Positions 16,069 to 24,559 of a stretch of DNA of 64,000 bases are shown piece by piece. How positions within the stretch are numbered: position 1 is the first letter of the stretch; the number at the start of each line of letters is the position of its first letter. The notes under the pieces were generated by a model. It saw only the letters and a list, made by a program, of their open reading frames with translations. It had not been told where the DNA came from and searched no databases. The position numbers and the translations under genes were made by a program. This DNA comes from an uncultured Myxococcales bacterium (GTDB lineage: Bacteria; Myxococcota_A; UBA9042): positions 1-64,000 of the forward strand of contig CAIYWC010000188.1 of assembly GCA_903929795.1 (NCBI GenBank). Direction: 5' to 3'.

Positions 16069-17949
16069 TCAGCCGCCCAGCAGCGTCAGCGCGGCGGCCA
16101 CCCGCACGCGCTCGTCGGTGTCATCCAGGAATTTCGCCAACAGCTCGGCCGCCTCCTTGTCGCCTTTCAGCTTGCCCAGCATGCGGATCGCCGCCACGCG
16201 CGACCTCGGACCTGACGACAGCGCGAGTGACTTGATCTCCGGCGCCACCTTCTTGCCTTCCAGTGCAAACAGCGCGGCCAGCATGCGAATCCGCAGGTCC
16301 TCATCGTCGGAATTCTGCAGCACTTTGTGCAGCACCTTGGCCTCCGACTCCGGCAGCAGGTGCAGCCCGATCAGCGCCTCTTCCCGCAGCGCCGCGCCGT
16401 TGTCGTCCTTGGCCGACTGGTTCAGCGCGATCTCCAAGAAACCTTCCATCGTCTTGGTCAGCTCGTGAGTCAGCTCCAGCATCACGCCGCGCGGCAGCCA
16501 CTTCAGCGAACGCTCCCAGATCTTCACCGCCTGCGCGATGTCGCTCAGCAAGAAGCCGCGCACGGCCTCGGCGCGGATCTGCGGGTCGTTGTCGTTCAGC
16601 GCGTTCTGCAGCCCCGGGCGCACCGCCGCCTCGCCCGACTCCGCCAGCGCGCGCACCACCGTCCGCCGCACCAGCGGGTCTTTTTCGCGCGTGAAGAACA
16701 TCAGCGCCTCATACGCCGTCTTGGATTTGATCGACGCCAGCGCCTTGATCAGCTCCAGCCGCACGCTCTCATTTTGCTCGCGCTCGATGGCCTCCTTGAT
16801 CGGCGCCACCGACACCGGCGACTGGATGTAGCCCAGCACCCGCGCCGCCGCGAGCCGCACCGCCGGGATGCCGTCGTCCAGGTACTGGTGCATTTCCTTC
16901 AGCCGCCCCGGACCGCTGACCCAGCCGAGGTAGAACACGCCCGTCGCGCGCACGTCCGTGTCGGTCGACTCCGCCAGCTTGGCGGCCTCCTGCGACATCG
17001 AGCGATCGCCCAGCCGCGCCAGGATTTCGTAGACCGCGAACAGCAAATCCGGAGACGGCGCGCCGTTCAGGATCGACTTCAGCCCCGGGATATCGTCCTT
17101 GCCCGCGACCCGGCGAAACGCGTTGAGCAGCGACACCTGTTCCTTGCCCGTCGCCTTCTGACAGACCGCCAGCAGCGCCTTGGCGACCGAGCGATCGGCG
17201 TGCTGCGCGCGGATCGCCAGCGCCCGGGCCAGCAGCACCGGGTCGTGCGGCTTGAGCGGCGTCAGGAATGCCACCGGCACGCGCTCGTCCGTCTTGTCCG
17301 CGACGATCAGCAGCGACTTGACCACCTCGTCATTGCCGCCCTGCGCCTTCGCCACCGCGTCCAGCACCTTGGGCTGCAGCACCGGGTCCAGCTGCGCCAC
17401 GCCTTTGACCGCCGTCGCCTGCGCCAGCGAGTCCTTGGACGCCAGCGCCGCCACCAGCAGCGCAGCGAGGTTCGGCCGGTTACGCGTGACCAGCGCGGCC
17501 ATGATCTTGTCCTGCAGCGGGTTGTCGCGATCCGCCAGGACCGTCAGCAGCAGCGGAATCGCGTCCTTGTCGGCGATGTCGTCCAGCGCCGGCAGCGTCT
17601 CATACGGCGACAGCACCGCGAGGCCCAGCGCTTCCTTGATGATTTGCGCCCACTTGGCATTTTTCGTCGTGTACATCGCTTCTGCCACGCCGCGCCGCAC
17701 GACCCATTGCGGGTCCAACATGCCGTCTTCCAACTGTTTTTGCAGATCCTTGTTTGTCTTGTCGAACGCCGCGCCGCGATACGCCATGCCGCGCGCGGTA
17801 AAATCCGCGGATTTCAAGGCGTTGTGCAGGATCGACAGCGCCTGATCCTTGGGCTTGAGCACCACCTTGGGGGCGGCCAGCGCGGGCAAAGCGAGGGCGG
17901 GCAAGGTCAGCGCGAGGGAGAAACGAACGGCAAAGCGAGAGAGGCGCAT
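16069..17949 (-). CDS. Exported HEAT-repeat protein
   Basis: A 626-residue protein with a signal peptide (MRLSRFAVRFSLALTLPALA) probably cleaved after ALA. The mature part is almost entirely HEAT/armadillo-like helical repeats, about 14-16 units with recurring 'D-VR--A---LG' and 'DPLVRRTVVRALAESGE'-like turns. ATG 17949 is chosen because it starts the signal peptide and AGGA lies 7 nt upstream. The longer in-frame start at 18015 adds a poor N-terminus. First gene of the HEAT/HEAT-lipoprotein/glutaredoxin-lipoprotein run. Likely a periplasmic scaffold; no enzymatic motif. Confidence 0.83.
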   Translation of the reverse strand: MRLSRFAVRFSLALTLPALALPALAAPKVVLKPKDQALSILHNALKSADFTARGMAYRGAAFDKTNKDLQKQLEDGMLDPQWVVRRGVAEAMYTTKNAKWAQIIKEALGLAVLSPYETLPALDDIADKDAIPLLLTVLADRDNPLQDKIMAALVTRNRPNLAALLVAALASKDSLAQATAVKGVAQLDPVLQPKVLDAVAKAQGGNDEVVKSLLIVADKTDERVPVAFLTPLKPHDPVLLARALAIRAQHADRSVAKALLAVCQKATGKEQVSLLNAFRRVAGKDDIPGLKSILNGAPSPDLLFAVYEILARLGDRSMSQEAAKLAESTDTDVRATGVFYLGWVSGPGRLKEMHQYLDDGIPAVRLAAARVLGYIQSPVSVAPIKEAIEREQNESVRLELIKALASIKSKTAYEALMFFTREKDPLVRRTVVRALAESGEAAVRPGLQNALNDNDPQIRAEAVRGFLLSDIAQAVKIWERSLKWLPRGVMLELTHELTKTMEGFLEIALNQSAKDDNGAALREEALIGLHLLPESEAKVLHKVLQNSDDEDLRIRMLAALFALEGKKVAPEIKSLALSSGPRSRVAAIRMLGKLKGDKEAAELLAKFLDDTDERVRVAAALTLLGG

Positions 17950-18036
17950 GGCAATCCTGGTCCGCATTCGCGCGGGCGCGGGCATGATCGTTTTCCGCGC
18001 TGGGAGTGTCAACACGTCAGACGCCCGGCGAAACGG

Positions 18037-19077
18037 TCACGGGGCTTCCGCGCTGCGCACCACGGCTTTGAGCTCGTCCAACCGCTCCGGCGCCAGCAGC
18101 GTGGCGGCCGGCGCGCGCAGGAACTGGCGAATCCGCCCGGCGTCGCCCAGGCTCAGCAGGCACGTCGCCTGGACCTGCGCCATCTCGGTGGAGTTCGGCA
18201 CCCGCTCGGCAAAGCGGATCGCGTCGTCCAGATCGCCGACGCGCGCCGCGGCAATCGCGAGGATGTGCCACGTGTGGCGCATCTCCGCCGGGGACAGTTC
18301 CGGCTCTGCGCGTGCCTGGTGGCAAAAGCGCATGGCGGCTTCAAAATTGCCGGCCTCAAACGCCGCGCGCGCCTGCTTGAGCAGCTCGCCCACGCGCGGG
18401 TGCGGCCGATCGGCGCGGAAGTCCGCGTCCATGCGGTTGACGTCCTGCAGCGCGCGGTAGTTCTCAAACGCCGCGAGCCCGAGCAGCACCGCCCAGATAA
18501 TTTGCCCCTCCGAGGCGAAATACGCCGCCAGCAGCCCGCCCAGCCCCAGCCCGATGCGGTGCGTCCAACGGTCCGCCTTGAGCGACTTCCGGATGAACCG
18601 CCGGAGCAGCACGCGCAGCAAGTGCCCGCCATCCAAAGGTAAAATCGGCAGCAGGTTGTACACGCCCCAGTAAATGTTCAGGCCCGACGCGAATTGCATC
18701 AGCCGGCCGACTGGCGTCTCGACCCCGACCGCGCCAGCCAGAAGCAGGCCATACAGGACCGCGGCGATGGCAAAATTCATCGTCGGACCGGCCGCCACGA
18801 CGAGGAAATCATCGCGCAGCGTGCGGGCCGGCTGGTGCGCCGTGAAGCCGCCAAAGCCCGTCAGCACCACGGTCGGCTGGAGGCCGAAATGCCGGCTCGT
18901 CAGCGCGTGGCCCATCTCGTGCAGGAACACGGAAGCGCTCGCCACGAGCAAAATCGCCACGCCGAACATCAGGTTATCGGCCTGAAACGCGCCGCGAAAA
19001 AAAATCATGAGCGTGATGAAGTGCCACATCGACACATGCACCGGGATGCCAAAGACCGAAAATTGCGGTTGACCCAC
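18037..19077 (-). CDS. Site-2-protease-family (M50) membrane zinc protease with C-terminal TPR region
   Basis: A 346-residue protein. The zinc motif H53-E-M-G-H57 lies in the second membrane segment and the third ligand in LPLDGGH (D149). The NPDG-equivalent is therefore Leu-Asp-Gly. About four to six membrane segments span 15-215. Residues 225-346 are a soluble helical-repeat tail with TPR spacing (AFEAGNFEAAMRFCHQA, AAARVGDLDDAIRFAE). Family members cleave substrates within the membrane, often anti-sigma factors. The start is GTG 19077 with AAGG upstream. No PDZ domain and no adjacent anti-sigma gene are seen, so the target is unknown. Confidence 0.86.
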   Translation of the reverse strand: MGQPQFSVFGIPVHVSMWHFITLMIFFRGAFQADNLMFGVAILLVASASVFLHEMGHALTSRHFGLQPTVVLTGFGGFTAHQPARTLRDDFLVVAAGPTMNFAIAAVLYGLLLAGAVGVETPVGRLMQFASGLNIYWGVYNLLPILPLDGGHLLRVLLRRFIRKSLKADRWTHRIGLGLGGLLAAYFASEGQIIWAVLLGLAAFENYRALQDVNRMDADFRADRPHPRVGELLKQARAAFEAGNFEAAMRFCHQARAEPELSPAEMRHTWHILAIAAARVGDLDDAIRFAERVPNSTEMAQVQATCLLSLGDAGRIRQFLRAPAATLLAPERLDELKAVVRSAEAP

Positions 19078-19113
19078 GGGAACCTTGTTGGCCGGCGTCG
19101 CGCGGCGCTCGGG

Positions 19114-20916
19114 CTAATGTAGCACGGTTGGCAGGGCCGGCGGCAACGGCGGCTTGAGCGGCGTCGACGGCTCGATGCAGCGGATGCTCCAGCCCAGGCG
19201 CGTGCGAAGTTGCAGCGTCTCGGCCTGCTCCGGCGGCATCTGCACCGGCGGCAAGCCGATGAGCGCGGTCCCGCACGCCACCATCCGCTCGGTCTGCGGC
19301 GTCAGCCACGCCGGGGGCGGCCACGGCGCAGCGCGCAAGTTCACGTAAATCTCCCACATGTCGCGGCTGTAAATGCGCGGCAACACCTTGAACTGCTTGG
19401 CGATATTCTCAACGGCGACGCCGGGATCGCGAAAGATCAGGAAATATTGGCACGCCCGCGCGTCGTCGAGCCGCACGTCCTGGGCGCGCGGCAGCCAGGG
19501 CAGATGGCCGTTGGGAAATTCGACGACAGGGGTCCACAGCACCTCCGGCACCGGCTCGTTGACCAGGCCACCGCGGGCGATCAACGGCCACGCGCCCAGG
19601 TCGTCGTGCACGCCCGCGCGCACGTGCCGCACGTCGCTGCGCGCGGAGACCGTGCACACGCGCTGGTCGGCCGGCAACGCCGCGAGCGCCCGATCCAGCG
19701 CGCCAAAGCCCACACTGTCCAGCAGCAGCGACCGCAGCGCGAACGCCGGCAGCGCGACGACAACGACCAGCAGCAGCCCGGACGCGCACCACGTGCGAAT
19801 CCGCATCGACGGCGGCGGCGCCAGCGGATCCAGCGGCAGCGCGAGCACCGCCAGGACCGCGAGAATCGGCGGCAGCAGGCCGGAAAACTGCAGCAGCGGC
19901 AGCGGCGCGAGCAACCGCGCCGGCAGCAGGAAATAGCCGACCATCAGCGCCGCCAGCGCGTGCACCGGGTGCGGGTCCAGCGGCGCGGGCGCCGGCGCCT
20001 GTTCGCGCGCCTGGCGGATCGCCGCCGCGAGCCAGACCGTGAGCGCCAGCAGCCAGACAAACGCCAGCAGCTCACCGGAGCGCTCGCTGAACTCCCGCAG
20101 CGAATCGATGCGCGGCCCGTGGTTGCCAAACCCGTCCAGCGACAGGTCCGCGAGCTGGCGGAGGTTGTCGCCCGGCAGCCACCACTCGGTGCGCCACGCC
20201 CGGAAAAAACTGGGCATTCCACCGAGAGACTGCAGGATCTTCGCCGCCCACGGCACCCACAGCAGCACCGACGGCAGCAGCGCCAGGAGCGTCGCACCGA
20301 GCTGGCCCAGCGCGACGCGCAGCCCGGCGCGCCCTGTCCGCAGCGCCGCCAGAATCGGCAGCCCGCCGAGCGCCAGCAGCCAGGGCACCGGGTGCGTCAC
20401 GGCCAGCGCCGCCGCCAGCAGCGCCACCAGCACCCAGCGCGCCGCTCCGCGGTGCCGGATCGCCGCGAGCTGCGCCGCCAGCGCGCCAAACCACAGCGGC
20501 CACGCCACAAGCAGTGGCAGCTCGCCCTGTAGGTACGCCGGCCCCAGCAGCCACGGCAGCGCCGCCACGACAAGCCACGGGCTCCGCCCCGACGCGCGCA
20601 GCCACGCCAGCCAGGTCCACGGCAGCGCCAGGAGCGCGAGCGTCGCCAGAATGCGCGCGGCCAGGGCAAAGCCGAGGCTCGGCCCAAGCAACGCCAGGAA
20701 ATACGGCACAACCGCGATCGGTGTCGGCACGCCCAGCCGGCCGTGCAGCCCATCCGGGCCATGCGCAAGCACGTCCGACAGCACCCGCGCGATGTGCATG
20801 CTCTGCGTCCAGCCCGCCGCCGGCAGCTGGTGGACGAGCCAAATCGGCAGCACGACCAGCGCGCAAACGCCGACGACCAGTGTGTACAACGGCCACTGCC
20901 AGCGAACAGGCGCCAT
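19114..20916 (-). CDS. Multi-pass membrane protein of unknown function
   Basis: A 600-residue protein with about 10-12 hydrophobic segments between residues 8 and 410. A soluble C-terminal region of about 190 residues follows, with the motifs ACQYFLIFRDPGV and RIYSRDMWEIYVNLR. The layout resembles GT-C glycosyltransferase-type or polysaccharide membrane proteins. I do not see a convincing catalytic Asp-Asp/Asp-Glu loop in the first periplasmic loop, so that remains a guess. It begins 3 nt after the fumC stop and is probably cotranscribed. Confidence 0.78.
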   Translation of the reverse strand: MAPVRWQWPLYTLVVGVCALVVLPIWLVHQLPAAGWTQSMHIARVLSDVLAHGPDGLHGRLGVPTPIAVVPYFLALLGPSLGFALAARILATLALLALPWTWLAWLRASGRSPWLVVAALPWLLGPAYLQGELPLLVAWPLWFGALAAQLAAIRHRGAARWVLVALLAAALAVTHPVPWLLALGGLPILAALRTGRAGLRVALGQLGATLLALLPSVLLWVPWAAKILQSLGGMPSFFRAWRTEWWLPGDNLRQLADLSLDGFGNHGPRIDSLREFSERSGELLAFVWLLALTVWLAAAIRQAREQAPAPAPLDPHPVHALAALMVGYFLLPARLLAPLPLLQFSGLLPPILAVLAVLALPLDPLAPPPSMRIRTWCASGLLLVVVVALPAFALRSLLLDSVGFGALDRALAALPADQRVCTVSARSDVRHVRAGVHDDLGAWPLIARGGLVNEPVPEVLWTPVVEFPNGHLPWLPRAQDVRLDDARACQYFLIFRDPGVAVENIAKQFKVLPRIYSRDMWEIYVNLRAAPWPPPAWLTPQTERMVACGTALIGLPPVQMPPEQAETLQLRTRLGWSIRCIEPSTPLKPPLPPALPTVLH

Positions 20917-20919
20917 GGG

Positions 20920-22299
20920 CTACGGCTCCGTCGCGGGCGCGACCATGTGCGCGGGGTCCAGCAACTCATCCAGCGTCGCTGCGTCCAGCACGTGCAGCTG
21001 CAGCGCGGCCTCGCGAATCGTCAGATCCTGCGCCTGCGCAAGCTCCGCGACCTGCGCCGCCCGCTCATAGCCGATACGCGGCGTCAGCGCCGTCACGAGC
21101 ATCAGGCTGCGCTCCAGATGCGCGGCGATCGCGACGCGGTTGACCTCCAGCCCGGCGATGCAGTTCGCGTCAAAGCTCGCGCACACGTCCGCCAGCAGGC
21201 CGATCGATTCGCAAACCGTAAACAAAATGAGCGGTTTGCACGCGTTGAGCTGCAACATCCCCTGGCTACCCGCCAGCGCGACCGTCACGTCGTTGCCCAT
21301 CACCCGCATCGCCACCATCGCGAGCGCTTCGGCCTGCGTCGGGTTCACTTTGCCCGGCATGATGGAGCTGCCCGGCTCATTGGTCGGCAGCACGAGCTCG
21401 GCCAGTCCGCCGCGCGGACCGCTCGCCAAGAATCTGACATCGTTGGCGATTTTCAGCAGGCTCACCGCCAGCCGCTTGAGCGCGCCGTGCAGTTCCACGA
21501 GCGCGTCGTGGCTCGCCAGCGCCTCGAAGCGATTTTGCGCCGGCACAAAGCGAATTTGCGTGTAACCCGCGATTTCCCAGGTCACGTCGTCGCCGAATTT
21601 CGCCGGCGCGTTCAGCCCGGTACCCACCGCCGTCCCGCCGATCGCCAGCTCCTGAACGTGCGCGAGCGCGTTGCGGATCGCCTGCAGCCCGTGATCCAGT
21701 TGGCTGACCCACGCCGACAGCTCCTGGCCGACCGTCAGCGGCACGGCGTCCATGCCATGCGTGCGGCCCAGCTTAACAATATTCTTGAATTCCAACGACT
21801 TGCCTGCCAAGCGATTGCGCAGCGCCAGCACCGACGGCAACAGCTTGAGCCGCACGTCCTCCACCGCCGCGATGTGCATCGCGGTCGGCATCACGTCATT
21901 GGACGACTGGCTGCGGTTCACGTCATCGTTGGGGTGCACGGGCGCGCCCAACCGCTGCGCGGCGACGAACGCGATGACTTCATTGGCATTCATATGCGTC
22001 TGCGTGCCGGATCCGGTCTGCCAAATCACCAGCGGAAAGTGGCTGTCCAGGCTGCCGTCGATGACCTGATCGGCCGCCGCGACAATCGCGTCCCGCACCG
22101 CCGCGCGCAGCAGCCCGTCCTTGGCGTTCACGATCGCCGCGCTCCGCTTGACGACGCCCAGCGCGCGGATGAACGACCGCGGCCAGCGCTCGTGGCCAAT
22201 GTGAAAGTGCGCGAGGCTGCGCTGGGTTTGCGCGCCCCAGAAGCGATCGGCCGGCACTTCCACCGGCCCGAGGGAATCGTGTTCAAGACGGGTCGACAT
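20920..22299 (-). CDS. fumC: Class II fumarate hydratase
   Basis: A 459-residue member of the fumarase/aspartase superfamily. The signature GSSIMPGKVNP is at 310-320 (catalytic Ser about 311), with the QTGSGTQTHMNANEV motif near 94-108, NDDVNRSQSSNDVMPTA near 124-140 and GRTH with His181. Thr-His and SGTQ details fit FumC rather than AspA. It interconverts fumarate and malate in the TCA cycle. ATG 22299 has GGGAG upstream and matches the family N-terminus; an in-frame ATG ten codons earlier is disfavoured. Confidence 0.93.
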   Translation of the reverse strand: MSTRLEHDSLGPVEVPADRFWGAQTQRSLAHFHIGHERWPRSFIRALGVVKRSAAIVNAKDGLLRAAVRDAIVAAADQVIDGSLDSHFPLVIWQTGSGTQTHMNANEVIAFVAAQRLGAPVHPNDDVNRSQSSNDVMPTAMHIAAVEDVRLKLLPSVLALRNRLAGKSLEFKNIVKLGRTHGMDAVPLTVGQELSAWVSQLDHGLQAIRNALAHVQELAIGGTAVGTGLNAPAKFGDDVTWEIAGYTQIRFVPAQNRFEALASHDALVELHGALKRLAVSLLKIANDVRFLASGPRGGLAELVLPTNEPGSSIMPGKVNPTQAEALAMVAMRVMGNDVTVALAGSQGMLQLNACKPLILFTVCESIGLLADVCASFDANCIAGLEVNRVAIAAHLERSLMLVTALTPRIGYERAAQVAELAQAQDLTIREAALQLHVLDAATLDELLDPAHMVAPATEP

Positions 22300-22448
22300 G
22301 CGCGGCTCCCAAATCAGCGGCGAGAGCATAGCAGGCTTGGACGAGCGGAGTCAGGACTCGGCCGAAAACAGCGGGATCGCTTTGTGTCGCGGCGCGCCTG
22401 ACGATCCAGCAGAAAGCGAAAATCGCTGAGTGGTTCGGTCACAATCGC

Positions 22449-23771
22449 TCACGGCGGCGGCGTCTCGAACAGCACGCGCGCCTTGGGCAGCGGCTGAACC
22501 GGCGGCGGCGCCATCGTGTCGTTGGGCCGCTGCGGGTGCAGCGCCAGCTGGGCGTGGTGGGCCTGACGGACCGCCGTTGCCGCGATCGCCGCGGCCAGCA
22601 GCGCAAACAGCGCCACGACGATGAGCCGCGACAGGACGTTGCGCCCGTGGGTCTCCGCGTGGCTCTGGGCGCGCATCCGCTCCAGCTCCAGCTGGTCCAG
22701 CGCGGCGCGCAGCTTGGCCTGGCCTTCCGGACCCGCCGTCGCGCCGTGCGACGCCGCCACGACCGTGCTCTCCGGAAACTGCGCCGACCACGGCACCGAG
22801 GACGCGTACGCCGCCAGCGCGATCAGCGGCGACCCGGGCGCCCAGGGCGCCAGCACGGTCCGGCCCTCCGCCAGCGTCGTCGGCAGCTCCGCGCACAGCG
22901 CCGTGAGCGCGGCCACGAGCTCCGCCAACACGCCCGCGCGCGCCCACGGGTGCGGCGCCAGCCCACGCTGTAGGATCGGCGCGATCTGCGGCGCAACCTG
23001 CGATAATCCTTCCAAATCCGCGGCAGCCAGCCCGTGCGCCATCGCCGCGCGGATCGCCGTCGCGCTGGTCCCCGAAAACACCGGCCGGCCCAGCAGCGTC
23101 GACGCCAGCACCGCCGAGAGCGCGAACACGTCCGCCGCTGCGTTGGGCGCCTGTCCCGCCAGCACTTCCGGCGCCACGACCTCCGGCACGGGCAGCAGCT
23201 GGCCAAAGCGCGGGTGGAACGCGTCGCCCAGCGGGCCGCTTGCCGCAATCACCAGCCCCGGCAGCCCGGCGTCCACCAGCAGCAACGGCGCGGCCTCGTC
23301 GTGCCCCGGCGGACAGAGCAACAGCGCCTCCGCACTCAGATTGCCGGCCACGAGCCCGGCGGCGTGCAGCTCCGCGAGACCCTTGGCCAAATCGCCAAAC
23401 AGCGCCGCCACGGCGAGTTCATCCAGCGCCACGCGAGGCAGCACTTGCGCCAGCGGCGTCCCGCGCGGCAAAGGACGCTCCAGCCGCAGGACCTGCCCCG
23501 GACTGCCCGCCGGCTGCGCGAGCGTCGCGTGTTGCAGCGCGTGAAAGCTCGGGTGCGCAAACCCGTACCACGCCTGGGCAAGCGTGCGCGCGCCGTCGAT
23601 TTCGCCCGGCCGGACGGCCAGCTCATGCACCAACCGCGCGCCCTGCCCGTCGCCCGACTCCTGCACAAGCGTCTGGCCCCAGGTCGCGACCCGCAGCAGC
23701 TTTTGTACTGAGCGATCGCGGACTTGGCCGTTCTGAGCGGCGGGCTGCGCGGCGTCAGGCGTCCCGGTCAT
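22449..23771 (-). CDS. Pseudokinase (Ser/Thr-kinase fold lacking catalytic residues) with membrane anchor
   Basis: A 440-residue protein whose first 280 residues follow a protein-kinase C-lobe pattern. LAELHAAGLVAGNLSAEALLL stands where active kinases have LHxxGIVHRDLKPENILL, so the HRD catalytic Asp region is VAGN (141-144). VDAG (166-169) replaces the DFG metal motif. No VAIK lysine is evident. An APE-like segment (VVAPEVL) and DVFALSAVLASTLLGR match helix F. A single membrane segment lies near 383-406, with a short Pro-rich tail. It should be a catalytically dead scaffold. The start overlaps the aldolase TGA (ATGA). Confidence 0.75.
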   Translation of the reverse strand: MTGTPDAAQPAAQNGQVRDRSVQKLLRVATWGQTLVQESGDGQGARLVHELAVRPGEIDGARTLAQAWYGFAHPSFHALQHATLAQPAGSPGQVLRLERPLPRGTPLAQVLPRVALDELAVAALFGDLAKGLAELHAAGLVAGNLSAEALLLCPPGHDEAAPLLLVDAGLPGLVIAASGPLGDAFHPRFGQLLPVPEVVAPEVLAGQAPNAAADVFALSAVLASTLLGRPVFSGTSATAIRAAMAHGLAAADLEGLSQVAPQIAPILQRGLAPHPWARAGVLAELVAALTALCAELPTTLAEGRTVLAPWAPGSPLIALAAYASSVPWSAQFPESTVVAASHGATAGPEGQAKLRAALDQLELERMRAQSHAETHGRNVLSRLIVVALFALLAAAIAATAVRQAHHAQLALHPQRPNDTMAPPPVQPLPKARVLFETPPP

Positions 23772-24511
23772 CGGTTGCCCAAAGCGGCGAGCACCGCCTG
23801 GATCAGCCGCTCATCGACCGGCGGCTGCGGCTCCGGCGACGGACACGGCGCGCCGGGCTGGCGATACGGCGGCGGCTGCGGCTTGGCGATCGCGAACAGC
23901 TGGTCGACCTCGTGGGGCGCGATCGGCTGCGCGCCGCCCATCATCTTGACGGTGCAGTAAATCAGCGCCGTATGCTCCAGCGCGTCCAGCCGCACAAGCG
24001 CGGTGTCCAGATCCGGGCCCAGCGTCACGGAGCCGTGGCGCTCCATCAGGATCACGTCGTAGCAGCGCAGAAATGGCGCCAGCACGTCGGGGACCTGCTG
24101 CGTCGTCGGCCGCGAATACGGCGCGGTCGCGATGATGCCGCACGCGAAAACTACTTCGCTGACCAGGACTTCCGACAGGTGCCCGCCCGCCAGTTCGTAG
24201 GCAATCGCCATCGGCGGATGGCCATGAATCACCGCGTGCACGTCCGGGCGCGCCTGATACGCCGCCAAGTGCAGCGCCAGTTCGCTCGACGGCTTGCCTG
24301 GCCCGAGCGTCCGGCCCGCCGCGTCGACAATCACCACGTCTTCCGGACGCATCCGGCCCTTGTGCACGCCGGTCGGCGTCGTGGCAAAATGGCCATCGGT
24401 CAAGCGCACGCTCAGGTTGCCGTCAGACGCGCCGGATAGCTTACGGCCATAGATTTCCCGCGCGACTTCAGCAATCTGGCGGCGGGCTGTGCTTTCGTCC
24501 TGGGCAGGCAT
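23768..24511 (-). CDS. Class II aldolase/adducin family protein (fuculose-phosphate-aldolase-like)
   Basis: A 247-residue protein. It has the SGASDGNLSVR phosphate-binding start, E77, the zinc ligands H96-G-H98 and H159 (MERHGSVTLG) of class II aldolases/epimerases. Family enzymes cleave or epimerise sugar phosphates such as fuculose-1-P or ribulose-5-P. The exact substrate is undetermined and there is no neighbouring fucose or pentose gene. A GGAGGGAGA stretch precedes the ATG. The C-terminal Pro-rich 30 residues are a lineage extension. It is translationally coupled to the pseudokinase downstream. Confidence 0.89.
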   Translation of the reverse strand: MPAQDESTARRQIAEVAREIYGRKLSGASDGNLSVRLTDGHFATTPTGVHKGRMRPEDVVIVDAAGRTLGPGKPSSELALHLAAYQARPDVHAVIHGHPPMAIAYELAGGHLSEVLVSEVVFACGIIATAPYSRPTTQQVPDVLAPFLRCYDVILMERHGSVTLGPDLDTALVRLDALEHTALIYCTVKMMGGAQPIAPHEVDQLFAIAKPQPPPYRQPGAPCPSPEPQPPVDERLIQAVLAALGNR

Positions 24512-24559
24512 CGCGGACTCTCCCTCCAGCTGGCAAGTGGCACGAATCGCCGCGCGCCG

